Source: Tannerella sp.
GTDB taxonomy: Bacteria > Bacteroidota > Bacteroidia > Bacteroidales > Tannerellaceae
Length of the DNA stretch: 16,886 nt
Assembly (NCBI GenBank): GCA_031267485.1
Contig: JAIRYY010000041.1
Span: 1 to 16,886 of the forward strand
Reading direction: 5' to 3'
The translations under genes were made by a program, and so were the position numbers. The notes beneath the pieces were generated by a model. It had not been told where the DNA came from and did no database searches. It was given only the letters and a program-made list of their open reading frames with translations. Positions 1-7,130 of the stretch are shown here, in pieces. Position 1 is the stretch's first letter. Each line of letters starts with the position of its first letter.

Positions 1-1006
1 CTCCATAAATATACTCATTATCTACACAAAAAGAAGAAGCGATTACAGGAATTGGTAAAATGTATTTTTTGATTTTTTTACCATCCCAGTCAAAACATAA
101 AATTTCATTCGACAAACGACCGGAATTATAATATTCCATATCATTTTTCGCCGTATATACAAAATATATTAAATCGTTCGTAACAGCCATATTTACTAAA
201 CCTCCAATACTTTTGTTTCTGTCTATATCATAGCCGGAATTTCTGCCGGGCGTTTCCCTTATTTCAGGAATATGATTAAAAGGACTTAAATAAGTTCTAA
301 CGATTCCGGCATCCGTTATTTGATAAATTTCGAAAATATCAGAACAGAATGTGGAAATAACAAATTTGGATTGTTCGATATTTGAATTAATCTTGCCCTG
401 GAAAGCCAGACCTCTGTATATACCCGATATTTCCTCATAATTAAACGGATAATCGGATGGACAATCCATTATATTATTTTCCGTATCAAGAACGCCGAAA
501 CGTCCTTTTTCGAAAATTCCGAGCGCAATTTTTTTATTGTTCATAATTGAAAAATGAAAAGGCCTGAATTTTGCCGTATAGGGATATGATTCTCTTCTTA
601 CATTTATGTTTTCTTCCTGATTCAAAACAGACTCGATTGAAACATAAATAATCTCTTTTTTCATTCTGTCAGTAAAAACAAGTTGAGAATCTACAATTGC
701 AACTCCGCCGGCGTCGAGAAAATCGTCCGGACCTTGCCCTCGCTTTCCCCAACTTCCCAAATAAACTCCTTTTTCTATATCATAAAATGAAAAAAGATAG
801 TCGGTTGTTCTGTTATCTGCAATTAAAGTGTTTTGATATTTGTGTAGACCTATAATACCTACAACTTCATTGTCTTTATCTGAATAGATACTGTCGTACT
901 CTGTTATTTTTTTGACATCACTGAAATAATTGATATCCTCATTCTGTTTTTTACAGGCATTGCACAGAATAAATATTGAAAATATAAAATAAATGCATTT
1001 TTTCAT
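1..1006 (-). CDS. 6-bladed beta-propeller lipoprotein, 3' end outside window
   Basis: Reading from an ATG at 1006-1004, the minus strand stays open for 335 codons to the window edge, so the C-terminus is missing. The protein starts with a lysine pair, a hydrophobic stretch (residues 5-17) and Cys18 followed by KK, which fits a lipoprotein signal peptide, although the residues before Cys18 (C-N-A) are a loose lipobox. Residues 84-96 contain GKRGQGPDDF, very like the G-x-G-P-x-E/D-F signature of Bacteroidota TolB-like or BF3164-type 6-bladed beta-propeller lipoproteins. Repeated short beta-strand segments follow, as expected for propeller blades. These proteins are usually surface or periplasmic and of unknown substrate. 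The gene is far more AT-rich than the rest of the window (about 30% GC in sampled lines). The family call rests on motif and architecture only. Confidence 0.75.
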   Translation of the reverse strand, partial: MKKCIYFIFSIFILCNACKKQNEDINYFSDVKKITEYDSIYSDKDNEVVGIIGLHKYQNTLIADNRTTDYLFSFYDIEKGVYLGSWGKRGQGPDDFLDAGGVAIVDSQLVFTDRMKKEIIYVSIESVLNQEENINVRRESYPYTAKFRPFHFSIMNNKKIALGIFEKGRFGVLDTENNIMDCPSDYPFNYEEISGIYRGLAFQGKINSNIEQSKFVISTFCSDIFEIYQITDAGIVRTYLSPFNHIPEIRETPGRNSGYDIDRNKSIGGLVNMAVTNDLIYFVYTAKNDMEYYNSGRLSNEILCFDWDGKKIKKYILPIPVIASSFCVDNEYIYG

Positions 1007-1101
1007 ATGACTTGCAATGTTAATCTTTTTAGGTGAAATATTGGGTATATATTAATATTCTTATTTCGCACTGCAAAGAAAGTGATATTTTTTTGAACAG
1101 A

Positions 1102-1109
1102 CAAAAGTA
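1102..1109 (-). promoter_or_regulatory. Possible -7 box for the lipoprotein gene
   Basis: The minus strand reads TACTTTTG, matching the Bacteroidota -7 consensus TAnnTTTG, about 95 bases upstream of the lipoprotein start. No TTTG is present at the expected 19-21 base spacing, so this is weak. Confidence 0.25.
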
Positions 1110-1240
1110 ATTTGAACAGGTTTGTTTATTGATGTTTTTTTAGAAAGACAGCGTTATATATCCGGCTTATCGTCTGATAATTTTTTTACATTTGTGAATA
1201 TATTTATTTGTCCGGATAATATTTATGGAATATTCTTGTA

Positions 1241-1248
1241 TATCTTTG
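1241..1248 (+). promoter_or_regulatory. Possible -7 box for the glycosidase-like gene
   Basis: TATCTTTG matches the Bacteroidota -7 consensus TAnnTTTG exactly and lies about 35 bases upstream of the start codon, a normal 5' UTR length. A second match, TACATTTG, is at 1187-1194. Neither has TTTG at the ideal upstream distance. The rest of the 1007-1282 gap is AT-rich, and I see no gene or RNA in it. Confidence 0.35.
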
Positions 1249-1282
1249 CATCCAAAATATAAGTAAATTATTTAAAATATTG

Positions 1283-3568
1283 ATGATGAAACAGAAATTT
1301 TATTTGTTGACTGTCTGTATCTGCCTGGCGGCATGGAGTTGTGGTTTGGCATCCGTTTGCGCGAAACCGGTTAAAACGAATCTTGGGGAGATTAAACCCT
1401 TTGTTCGCTATTACGACGATGCCCGACTGGTCGAAGAGTTGTCGTTTCAACCGGACGACGGGAACTGCCGGAAAGACCGGAATGATGCCGAATGGAAATT
1501 GTCGGTCGTTTCCGTTCCTGTAAAGGGACAGCCGGACGCCATGGATTATCAGCTGACATGGCGGTTGATGAACGGTGAAACGAAGGATGTTGCTGTCGGA
1601 GTTGACTTCGTTTTTAACGGCTGGACGAGTCGCGAATTTGTGTTTGTTCCTGCTATCGTCTATGACGGCAACCGGTTTGAAGTGAAAAAGATGAACTATC
1701 CGCCTTACTGGTACGACAAGAGCGAATGGCGTCTTGACATGCCGGTCACGACTACGGGCCTTCCGGCATTGAATGAAGATTCGAAATATAAAATCGAAAT
1801 CAATACCGGCAACGCCTGCACTCCGTTGATGGCCTTTCATTCACCGGAAAAACGGCAGGGATGGATACTTCTGACTACTCAGGGCAGTCGTTTTGGAAAT
1901 CATGGCCTCTGCATCGAGGAATCGAAAGAACGCCGGGAAGCGAGATTTTCCGTAACGGCTCCCGACGTGCGGGAATTGACCGTCCGGGAAGGCGATGCGG
2001 CGTCCGCTGCCTGTGAATGGAAAGCGGGCGACACCCTTACCATCCATTTCCGCCTCTATTCGTTTCGGGCGCCGGAGGTAAAGGATTTGATGAAGCGATT
2101 TTCCGAAGTCCGGAAAGAACTCAATCCCGCCGAACGCAAAGAAGTACTGCCTTTCAGCGAAGCGGCCAGACTGCTCAACAACCTTTACCTGCATGACCGG
2201 TGGGACGGGAACATAAACATGTTTTGCCTGAGCAAACCGGGCAGTAACCCGAGGTGGAATTTCATCTGGCAACTGGGCTGGGTCGGAGGCGGACAGTGTA
2301 CCTTGCCTTTGATGATGCAGGGTTCGGATGAATTGCGCCGGGATGCGATAAAAAATATGGATGTTATATTCTCGAAAACGCAGGCTCCCTCCGGCTTTTT
2401 CAACGCCTACGGCAACGGAATCGAGTTTGCAAGCTTTGGCTTTGGCTCGGCGTTCAAAAACAACGAAACGTTTGTGCGTTCGCAGGGCGACTGGCTGTAC
2501 ATGGCCCAGCGGCAATTCCTCGAAATGGAATCAAAGGGCGAGACGCCGCCGCCATACTGGAAAGAGGGACTTCAAAAACAGGCCGACGCCTTTGTGCGGC
2601 TTTGGGACAGCTACGGGCAGTTCGGACAGTTTGTCGATGTCGTTACCGGAGATATCTGCGTGGGCAGTTCGACGGCAGGAGCCATCATCTGCGGAGGACT
2701 GGCGCTGGCTTCGCAAACGTTCCGTCAGCCGCGTTACCTTGAAGTTGCCTGCGCCGCCGCCGAAAAATATTACAACGAATATGTCCTGAAAGGATACACC
2801 ACAGGCGGGCCGGGAGAAATCCTTTCCGCCCCCGACAGCGAATCGGCTTTCGCTCTGTTCGAATCTTTCATAACGCTTTATGAAGTGACGGGCGACAGGA
2901 AATGGACGGATTATGCCTCCGACCTGCTGCCCGTATGCGCAAGCTGGACGGTCTCGTATGATTACCTGTTCCCCGCCGCTTCGGTCATGGGCGCCCTGGA
3001 CGCCCGTTCGTGCGGTTCCGTATGGGCGAGCGTGTCGAACAAACACAGCGCTCCGGGGATATGTACCTGGTCGGGCGACTGCCTGCTGAAATACTACCGC
3101 GCCACGAACGACAGGCGGGCGGTCGAACTGCTCGAAGATATCGCCCACGGACTGCCGCAGTATATCAGTCGCGCCGACCGTCCTGTCGGCAGTATGCCTC
3201 CGGGCGGAATCTGCGAAAGGGTGAACCTCAGCGACTGGGAAGGCAAGCGGGGCATCGGCAATAGTATTTTCGGCTCCTGCTCATGGTGTGAAACGGCGGC
3301 ATTGCTGACCGTAGCGCAGTTGCCGGGAATATATGCCCAGCCCGACAGGGGATTCTATGCGGTGTTCGACAATATCAGGGTCGAGCCGGTCGAGGCGGGA
3401 AGCAAACGCTTGCGTCTGCGCCTGACGAACCCCACGCCATTCGCGGCAGATGTGAAAGTATTTTCCGAAACCTCGAAACAGGCCAGGCAAACACTGTTCC
3501 GTTTAATTCCCGCGAAGATGCAGACCGTCCGCCTCGAACCGGACGAATCAAAAGAAATTACCCTGTAA
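1283..3568 (+). CDS. Secreted (alpha/alpha)6-barrel glycosidase-like protein
   Basis: A 761-residue exported protein. The first 30 residues form a signal peptide; Cys near residue 20 (A-W-S-C) could make it a lipoprotein, or signal peptidase I could cut after S-V-C-A. Residues to about 270 look like a beta-sandwich. About 280-690 is helix-rich, with repeated aromatic and glycine-rich loops typical of six-hairpin glycosidase folds (for example GGPGEILSAPDSESAFALF near 508-526 and CTWSGDCLLKYYRAT near 594). A short beta region closes the protein. I cannot assign a GH family or name catalytic acids with confidence. It is probably a carbohydrate-active enzyme of the cell surface or periplasm. The open frame can be extended to a TTG at 1280, but ATG at 1283 or 1286 is more credible. 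The next gene starts 11 bases after its stop, so the two are probably cotranscribed. Confidence 0.7.
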   Translation: MMKQKFYLLTVCICLAAWSCGLASVCAKPVKTNLGEIKPFVRYYDDARLVEELSFQPDDGNCRKDRNDAEWKLSVVSVPVKGQPDAMDYQLTWRLMNGETKDVAVGVDFVFNGWTSREFVFVPAIVYDGNRFEVKKMNYPPYWYDKSEWRLDMPVTTTGLPALNEDSKYKIEINTGNACTPLMAFHSPEKRQGWILLTTQGSRFGNHGLCIEESKERREARFSVTAPDVRELTVREGDAASAACEWKAGDTLTIHFRLYSFRAPEVKDLMKRFSEVRKELNPAERKEVLPFSEAARLLNNLYLHDRWDGNINMFCLSKPGSNPRWNFIWQLGWVGGGQCTLPLMMQGSDELRRDAIKNMDVIFSKTQAPSGFFNAYGNGIEFASFGFGSAFKNNETFVRSQGDWLYMAQRQFLEMESKGETPPPYWKEGLQKQADAFVRLWDSYGQFGQFVDVVTGDICVGSSTAGAIICGGLALASQTFRQPRYLEVACAAAEKYYNEYVLKGYTTGGPGEILSAPDSESAFALFESFITLYEVTGDRKWTDYASDLLPVCASWTVSYDYLFPAASVMGALDARSCGSVWASVSNKHSAPGICTWSGDCLLKYYRATNDRRAVELLEDIAHGLPQYISRADRPVGSMPPGGICERVNLSDWEGKRGIGNSIFGSCSWCETAALLTVAQLPGIYAQPDRGFYAVFDNIRVEPVEAGSKRLRLRLTNPTPFAADVKVFSETSKQARQTLFRLIPAKMQTVRLEPDESKEITL

Positions 3569-3579
3569 CGCTTTTACGT

Positions 3580-4320
3580 ATGAAAAAGGCTGTCATTATA
3601 GGCGCCACGTCCGGTATTGGACGCGAAGTTGCCCTGTGTTTGCTACGGAAAGGGTGGGCGCTTGGCGTGGCGGGCAGGCGCGAAGATGCGCTGGAGGAGC
3701 TGCGGCAGGCTTATCCCGAACGTGTGGTGGCGTATCCGATGGATGTCATGCGGGGGGATGCCGCGGACAGGCTGATGCATCTGATTCAGTTGAGAGAGGG
3801 GATGGATTTGTTTTTCCTGGCATCGGGAACGGGGCGCCGGAATCCTTTGCTGGACGAGGAGGTCGAGGTACGAACCGCGGAAACGAATGTGACCGGATTT
3901 ATCCGGGTGGTGACTGCCGCTTACCGTTATTTCGAGGCGGCAGGCGGAGGGCATGTCGCCGTAATCAGTTCGATTGCCGGGACGAAAGGTATGGGCGCGG
4001 CGCCGGCCTATTCGGCAACCAAACGGTTTCAGAACACCTATATTGACGCGCTGGCGCAACTGTCGCGCATGAGAAATGCGCATGTCCGGTTTACCGATGT
4101 CCGCCCCGGGTTTGTCGATACGGCGTTGCTTGACAGTGCGGAGCATACGTATCCGATGCTGATGCAGCCCGGCAAGGTTGCCCAAAGTATTGTCCGCGCG
4201 CTGGAAAGGCGGAAGCGCGTCGTTGTCATAGACCGGCGGTATCGCGTACTGGTCTTTTTCTGGCGGCTTATACCCCGGTGGATTTGGGAGAGGCGGTTTT
4301 TATTCTTCCTGTTTGAATGA
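3580..4320 (+). CDS. Short-chain dehydrogenase/reductase (SDR family)
   Basis: A 246-residue classical SDR. The Rossmann dinucleotide motif GATSGIG is at residues 8-14. Arg33-Arg34 after the second beta strand suggests NADP(H) preference. Asn103, Ser131 and Tyr144-x-x-x-Lys148 (YSATK) form the usual catalytic set. The normally conserved NNAG motif is replaced by ASGTG at 81-85, which is unusual. The C-terminus (about 219-246) is rich in Arg, Trp and Phe and ends in a hydrophobic FLFFLFE, so it may bind membrane. The substrate cannot be told from sequence. It lies 11 bases after the glycosidase-like gene. Its last 21 bases overlap the 3' end of the convergent XRE regulator gene. Confidence 0.9.
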   Translation: MKKAVIIGATSGIGREVALCLLRKGWALGVAGRREDALEELRQAYPERVVAYPMDVMRGDAADRLMHLIQLREGMDLFFLASGTGRRNPLLDEEVEVRTAETNVTGFIRVVTAAYRYFEAAGGGHVAVISSIAGTKGMGAAPAYSATKRFQNTYIDALAQLSRMRNAHVRFTDVRPGFVDTALLDSAEHTYPMLMQPGKVAQSIVRALERRKRVVVIDRRYRVLVFFWRLIPRWIWERRFLFFLFE

Positions 4321-4974
4321 TGCGCGGAGAACCAGGTAGCGAGCGCCGGATTCGATGTTGAAAGGATATTTGACCCATTCGTTGAGCGACAGCGACACTT
4401 CCCTGTTTTCGTTTCCGTAAATCCCGAATTTTAAGTTTTCCGCGTCAATCATCATGCCCAGTTTGTTGGTTATGCGGTGAATATTTTCCTTTGTGACCTG
4501 TTCGAAAACCAGGATGTTCCCGTTTTTGTAGTCAAATCCGGACGGAAGATTTTCGGGGCTTTCCAACTCGAGCGCAATCAGTCCGGATTTTGAACCGCAT
4601 GGAATTATCAATACCGGCAGTTTCTGGATGAAATCGGAATCCGTATGGTTCTGTATGTAATCGCGGATGTAGGGGATGGGCACGAACGGCACTTTGGTCA
4701 GTTGGTGCGTGATTTTCAGTTTTTCCGTTTCGATGACGAGATGGGTATTGTAGTGCAGGAGTTCGTTTACCGACAAGTCCTTTTCGATAAAATCTGCCAG
4801 GGGTATGCCAAAAAAATTAGCTATTTTCATTATGACCTCAATTTTCGGCTCGGCCCTCGATTCTTCATACGAAGATATGTTTCCACGCGTCAAATCAAAC
4901 AATTCGGCAAACGTCTGCTGACTTAGGCCTTTCACGTTTCGAATCTTTCTGATATTTTTTCCTGTTTGCGTCAT
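4300..4974 (-). CDS. XRE-family transcriptional regulator with S24-like C-terminal half
   Basis: A 224-residue protein. Residues 7-62 form an XRE/Cro-type helix-turn-helix (IRKIRNVKGLSQQTFAELF, then TRGNISSYEESRAEPKIEVIMKIA). After a linker, residues about 95-165 follow the pattern of S24/LexA-type repressor C-terminal domains in Bacteroidota: VPFVPIPYIRDYI, then FIQKLPVLIIPCG, then LIALELESPENLPSGF, then GNILVFEQV. The usual D-S-M-x-P active-site signature is not intact. Ser139 in LESPENLP could be the remnant, so autoproteolysis is doubtful and a ligand- or partner-sensing role is more likely. The gene is divergent from the PspA-flotillin-AAA+ operon with a 98-base gap, and is the obvious candidate regulator of it and of itself. 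It overlaps the dehydrogenase gene tail to tail by 21 bases. Confidence 0.88.
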   Translation of the reverse strand: MTQTGKNIRKIRNVKGLSQQTFAELFDLTRGNISSYEESRAEPKIEVIMKIANFFGIPLADFIEKDLSVNELLHYNTHLVIETEKLKITHQLTKVPFVPIPYIRDYIQNHTDSDFIQKLPVLIIPCGSKSGLIALELESPENLPSGFDYKNGNILVFEQVTKENIHRITNKLGMMIDAENLKFGIYGNENREVSLSLNEWVKYPFNIESGARYLVLRASFKQEE

Positions 4975-4993
4975 AATATTTTTGCTAAAAAAA

Positions 4994-5024
4994 TTTGCCG
5001 GTTAAAAATAATGCATTACATTTG
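4994..5024 (+). promoter_or_regulatory. Bacteroidota-type promoter of the PspA-flotillin-AAA+ operon
   Basis: TTTG at 4994-4997, a 19-base spacer, and TACATTTG at 5017-5024 match the Bacteroides sigma-ABfr consensus (TTTG, 19-21, TAnnTTTG) exactly. Transcription would start near 5029-5031, leaving a 5' UTR of about 43 bases before the start at 5073. Confidence 0.75.
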
Positions 5025-5045
5025 CCAAAAATTTTTGCAAATATA
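5017..5045. promoter_or_regulatory. Near-palindromic candidate operator spanning both -7 boxes
   Basis: The left arm TAcATTTGC at 5017-5025 is mirrored by GCAAATaTA at 5037-5045, around an A5T5 centre at 5027-5036. One extra C (5026) and one arm mismatch are the only breaks in symmetry. Both -7 elements lie in the arms, so a dimer bound here would occlude both promoters. Related partial sites occur upstream: TTTTTGC at 4979-4985 and ATTTGCC at 4993-4999. Binding by the adjacent XRE protein is an inference. Confidence 0.6.
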
Positions 5046-5068
5046 GTTTTTAATTCTTGAAAAACAAA
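5038..5068 (-). promoter_or_regulatory. Bacteroidota-type promoter of the XRE regulator gene
   Basis: On the minus strand, TTTG (5068-5065), a 19-base spacer and TATATTTG (5045-5038) match the same consensus exactly. Transcription would start near 5031-5034, about 57 bases before the regulator start codon at 4974. It faces the plus-strand promoter. Confidence 0.75.
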
Positions 5069-5072
5069 TATT

Positions 5073-5462
5073 ATGTATTTTAAAAAAATAGAATCGTTTA
5101 TTTCGAAACTGGGTTATTCCGTGTCTTACCGGGATGAGAAGGAAGGGATATTCCTTATTGAAAACGAGCAGGACGGGATAAAGAATCTGATTGTCGGCGT
5201 TGCGCCTCCCATTCTGATTATGGAGCAGTATCTATTCACGCTCAGGCGCGATGATGCGGATGTGATGAAGTCGCTCCTGAAAAAGAACCGGGATATCATA
5301 CATGGGGCGTTTGCGCTGGATGAACAGGGGCGGAAAGTTATTTTCCGTTATACGCTGCAGATTGAAAACCTTGACATCAACGAGTTTGAGGGCGCTTTAA
5401 ATTCCCTGGGATTGCTGTTGAGCGAGTATTATGAACAAATTATTGAATTTTCTAAAAAATAA
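5073..5462 (+). CDS. YbjN / Tir-chaperone-like small protein
   Basis: A 129-residue acidic alpha/beta protein with no signal peptide or membrane segment. An N-terminal helix (residues 1-14) is followed by strands around GYSVSYRDEKEGIFLIENE, a hydrophobic strand-loop (NLIVGVAPPILIM), a helix with a strand pair (GAFALDEQGRKVIFRYTLQIE), and a C-terminal helix. This fits the YbjN/type III secretion chaperone-like fold, which is often found beside PspA and flotillin genes. A role as chaperone or adaptor for a partner in the operon is an inference. It is the first gene of the operon. The start at ATG 5073 follows the promoter by about 43 bases and has no Shine-Dalgarno. The next gene starts 5 bases after its stop. 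Confidence 0.65.
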   Translation: MYFKKIESFISKLGYSVSYRDEKEGIFLIENEQDGIKNLIVGVAPPILIMEQYLFTLRRDDADVMKSLLKKNRDIIHGAFALDEQGRKVIFRYTLQIENLDINEFEGALNSLGLLLSEYYEQIIEFSKK

Positions 5463-5467
5463 ATGCT

Positions 5468-6175
5468 ATGAATATTTTTAAAAGACTTTTGAGAATCGGT
5501 CAGGCGGAAATCCATTCCGCGGTTGACAGGATGGAAGACCCCATCCGGATGACGGAACAGGGCATACGCGAAATGAGGGAAGACCTCGACAAGGCTCTAC
5601 AAGCCTATGCGCAGGTAAAGGCGATGGCTATACGTACCGGTAATGACCGGACGAAAAAAGAATCCGAGGCGCAGGATTACGGGAATAAGGCTGTTTTGCT
5701 GCTGACCAAAGCGCAGAAGGGCGAGCTGGAGATGTCGCAGGCGGAGAAACTGGCGAGGGAAGCGCTGACGTTGAAAGATAATCTGCTGACGGAGGTTGAG
5801 GCGCTCGGAAAACAGCTTGTCACGCACGAGACGGCGGCGGATGACATTCAGAAAAATGTCGATATTTTAAAATTCAACATTACGAAATGGGAGAATGAGC
5901 TGAAAACGCTGAAATCGCGCGTGAAAGTTAGCCGCGCCACTAAGGAAGTGAATAAACAGATGGCGCAGATTGACAGCAACAGCACGATTGGCATGTTGGA
6001 ACGCATGAAGGAAAAGGTGGAAGAGGAGGAAGCGCTGGCGAAGGCTTATGGCGATATGGCCAAACGTACCAAGTCGGTGGACGACGAGATAAACAAGGCG
6101 ATAGGCGACGCGACAGGCAACGTGAACCGGGAACTGAACGAAATCAAAATGAAGCTGGGATTGATTAGTGATTAA
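5468..6175 (+). CDS. pspA: PspA/IM30 (Vipp1) family membrane-stress protein
   Basis: A 235-residue, almost wholly helical protein of typical PspA/IM30 length. It starts with an amphipathic helix (MNIFKRLLRIGQAEIHSAVD), the membrane-binding alpha-0 of the family, followed by the conserved MEDPIRMTEQGIREM segment (about residues 21-37). Two long charged helices form the coiled-coil hairpin, and a further helical region ends near 235. PspA/IM30/Vipp1 proteins polymerise on damaged inner membrane in ESCRT-III-like assemblies and limit ion leakage. No PspF- or PspBC-like regulator is seen; here the partner genes are a flotillin, an OB-fold membrane protein and an AAA+ ATPase. The last four codons and the stop lie within the start of a heptamer repeat array. 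Confidence 0.93.
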   Translation: MNIFKRLLRIGQAEIHSAVDRMEDPIRMTEQGIREMREDLDKALQAYAQVKAMAIRTGNDRTKKESEAQDYGNKAVLLLTKAQKGELEMSQAEKLAREALTLKDNLLTEVEALGKQLVTHETAADDIQKNVDILKFNITKWENELKTLKSRVKVSRATKEVNKQMAQIDSNSTIGMLERMKEKVEEEEALAKAYGDMAKRTKSVDDEINKAIGDATGNVNRELNEIKMKLGLISD

Positions 6176-6218
6176 TGATTAATGATTAGTGATTAATGAT
6201 TAGTGATTAGTGATTAAT
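6163..6218. repeat. Heptamer tandem array GATTA(G/A)T x8
   Basis: Eight consecutive 7-base units run from inside the pspA coding end into the intergenic region: 6163, 6170, 6177, 6184, 6191, 6198, 6205 and 6212. Each is GATTAGT or GATTAAT. Two more units follow at 6227-6240 after an 8-base interruption. Every unit carries TAG or TAA on the plus strand and TAA on the minus strand. Confidence 0.95.
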
Positions 6219-6240
6219 TTTTAATTGATTAGTGATTAGT

Positions 6241-6340
6241 GATTGGTGGTTAACTTTTAATTTTTAATTCTTAATTTTTAATTGATTAGTGATTGGTGGT
6301 TAACTTTTAATTTTTAATTCTTAATTTTTAATTGATTAGT
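6241..6340. repeat. Perfect 50-bp tandem duplication
   Basis: 6241-6290 and 6291-6340 are identical by eye over all 50 bases. Each starts GATTGGTGGTTAAC, continues with AT-rich TTAATTTTTAATT-like tracts and ends GATTAGT. The second copy ends 4 bases before the ATG of the OB-fold gene. With the heptamer array it fills the whole 6176-6344 gap, in which no promoter match or hairpin terminator is visible. Confidence 0.95.
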
Positions 6341-6344
6341 GTTT

Positions 6345-7064
6345 ATGGGAGAGTTTTTTTATGGTTTGATGCATCCGTTGCCTAATGCTGTCATGACGGT
6401 GATCATGGGTATTCTGGCGGTCTACTGGCTGTTTACGTTTTTGTTTGGCGTTGGGGTGGACGATCTGGGGTTCGACGTGGATGTGGATGTCCCGGAGGCG
6501 GATGTTCCCGATGCGGATATTTCCGGCGCGGGGACGGAGGCCGGTACGGATACGGGCGACAGTGAGCAGGAGGTCGCCGCCGAGAAATCTCCCGGGCTTT
6601 TCATGCGGTTTCTCAACTTCGTAAATATCGGGCGGGTGCCGTTTATGCTGGTGCTTTCGACTTTCAAATTCTTTGTGTGGGTCGGCTCGCTGGTAACGAC
6701 AAGCCTTGTGAATGTAACTTCGTGGGGGCTGTATTCGCTGTTTATCCTGATTCCGATTGCAATCGCCGCCGTATTTTTTACTAAGTTTGCAACAAATCCG
6801 ATGGTCAGGTTTTTCCGGGAAATAGGCTATAAGGGCGAGGACGCGATTGACTTCCTGGGGCGTTCGGGCAAAATGCTGTCGACCATAAAAGGTGAAAAAA
6901 TCGGTACGGCCGAGTTTACGATAGACAATAATCCGATTAAACTGAGCGTTAAAAGCCTGGGCGGAGACGAGATTAAATACGGCGACTATGTCGTCGTAAT
7001 GGATGAATCGGAGGATAAAAAATATTATCTGGTTAACAGGGAGTTGAGCATAAGAAATTTTTAA
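6345..7064 (+). CDS. Three-helix membrane protein with OB-fold tail (YqiJ/NfeD type)
   Basis: A 239-residue protein with predicted membrane helices at about 14-36, 98-120 and 128-147. A strongly acidic Asp-rich linker (38-80, with FDVDVDVPEADVPDADI) separates helix 1 from helix 2. The C-terminus (about 163-236) has the short beta-strand pattern of an OB fold, with conserved-looking GRSGK at 172-176 and YGDYVVVMD at 212-220. YqiJ/NfeD-type proteins pair with flotillins in many bacteria, and the flotillin is the next gene, 66 bases downstream. The acidic linker could bind metal or a basic partner, but that is speculation. The open frame can be extended to GTG at 6339, inside the tandem repeat; I prefer the ATG at 6345. 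No Shine-Dalgarno is seen. Confidence 0.82.
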   Translation: MGEFFYGLMHPLPNAVMTVIMGILAVYWLFTFLFGVGVDDLGFDVDVDVPEADVPDADISGAGTEAGTDTGDSEQEVAAEKSPGLFMRFLNFVNIGRVPFMLVLSTFKFFVWVGSLVTTSLVNVTSWGLYSLFILIPIAIAAVFFTKFATNPMVRFFREIGYKGEDAIDFLGRSGKMLSTIKGEKIGTAEFTIDNNPIKLSVKSLGGDEIKYGDYVVVMDESEDKKYYLVNRELSIRNF

Positions 7065-7130
7065 TAATCTAACGCCTTGAGTTGGCGATGTAATGAATTA
7101 TACAAACAATAAATAAATTAATTTAAGACT

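Noticed and set aside
1280..1282. TTG start for the glycosidase-like gene
   Set aside because: It is immediately followed by two in-frame ATG codons, which are far more likely starts.
7073..7087. Hairpin terminator between the OB-fold and flotillin genes
   Set aside because: The stem is only 4 bp (CGCC/GGCG) with no T run, and the genes fit one operon.
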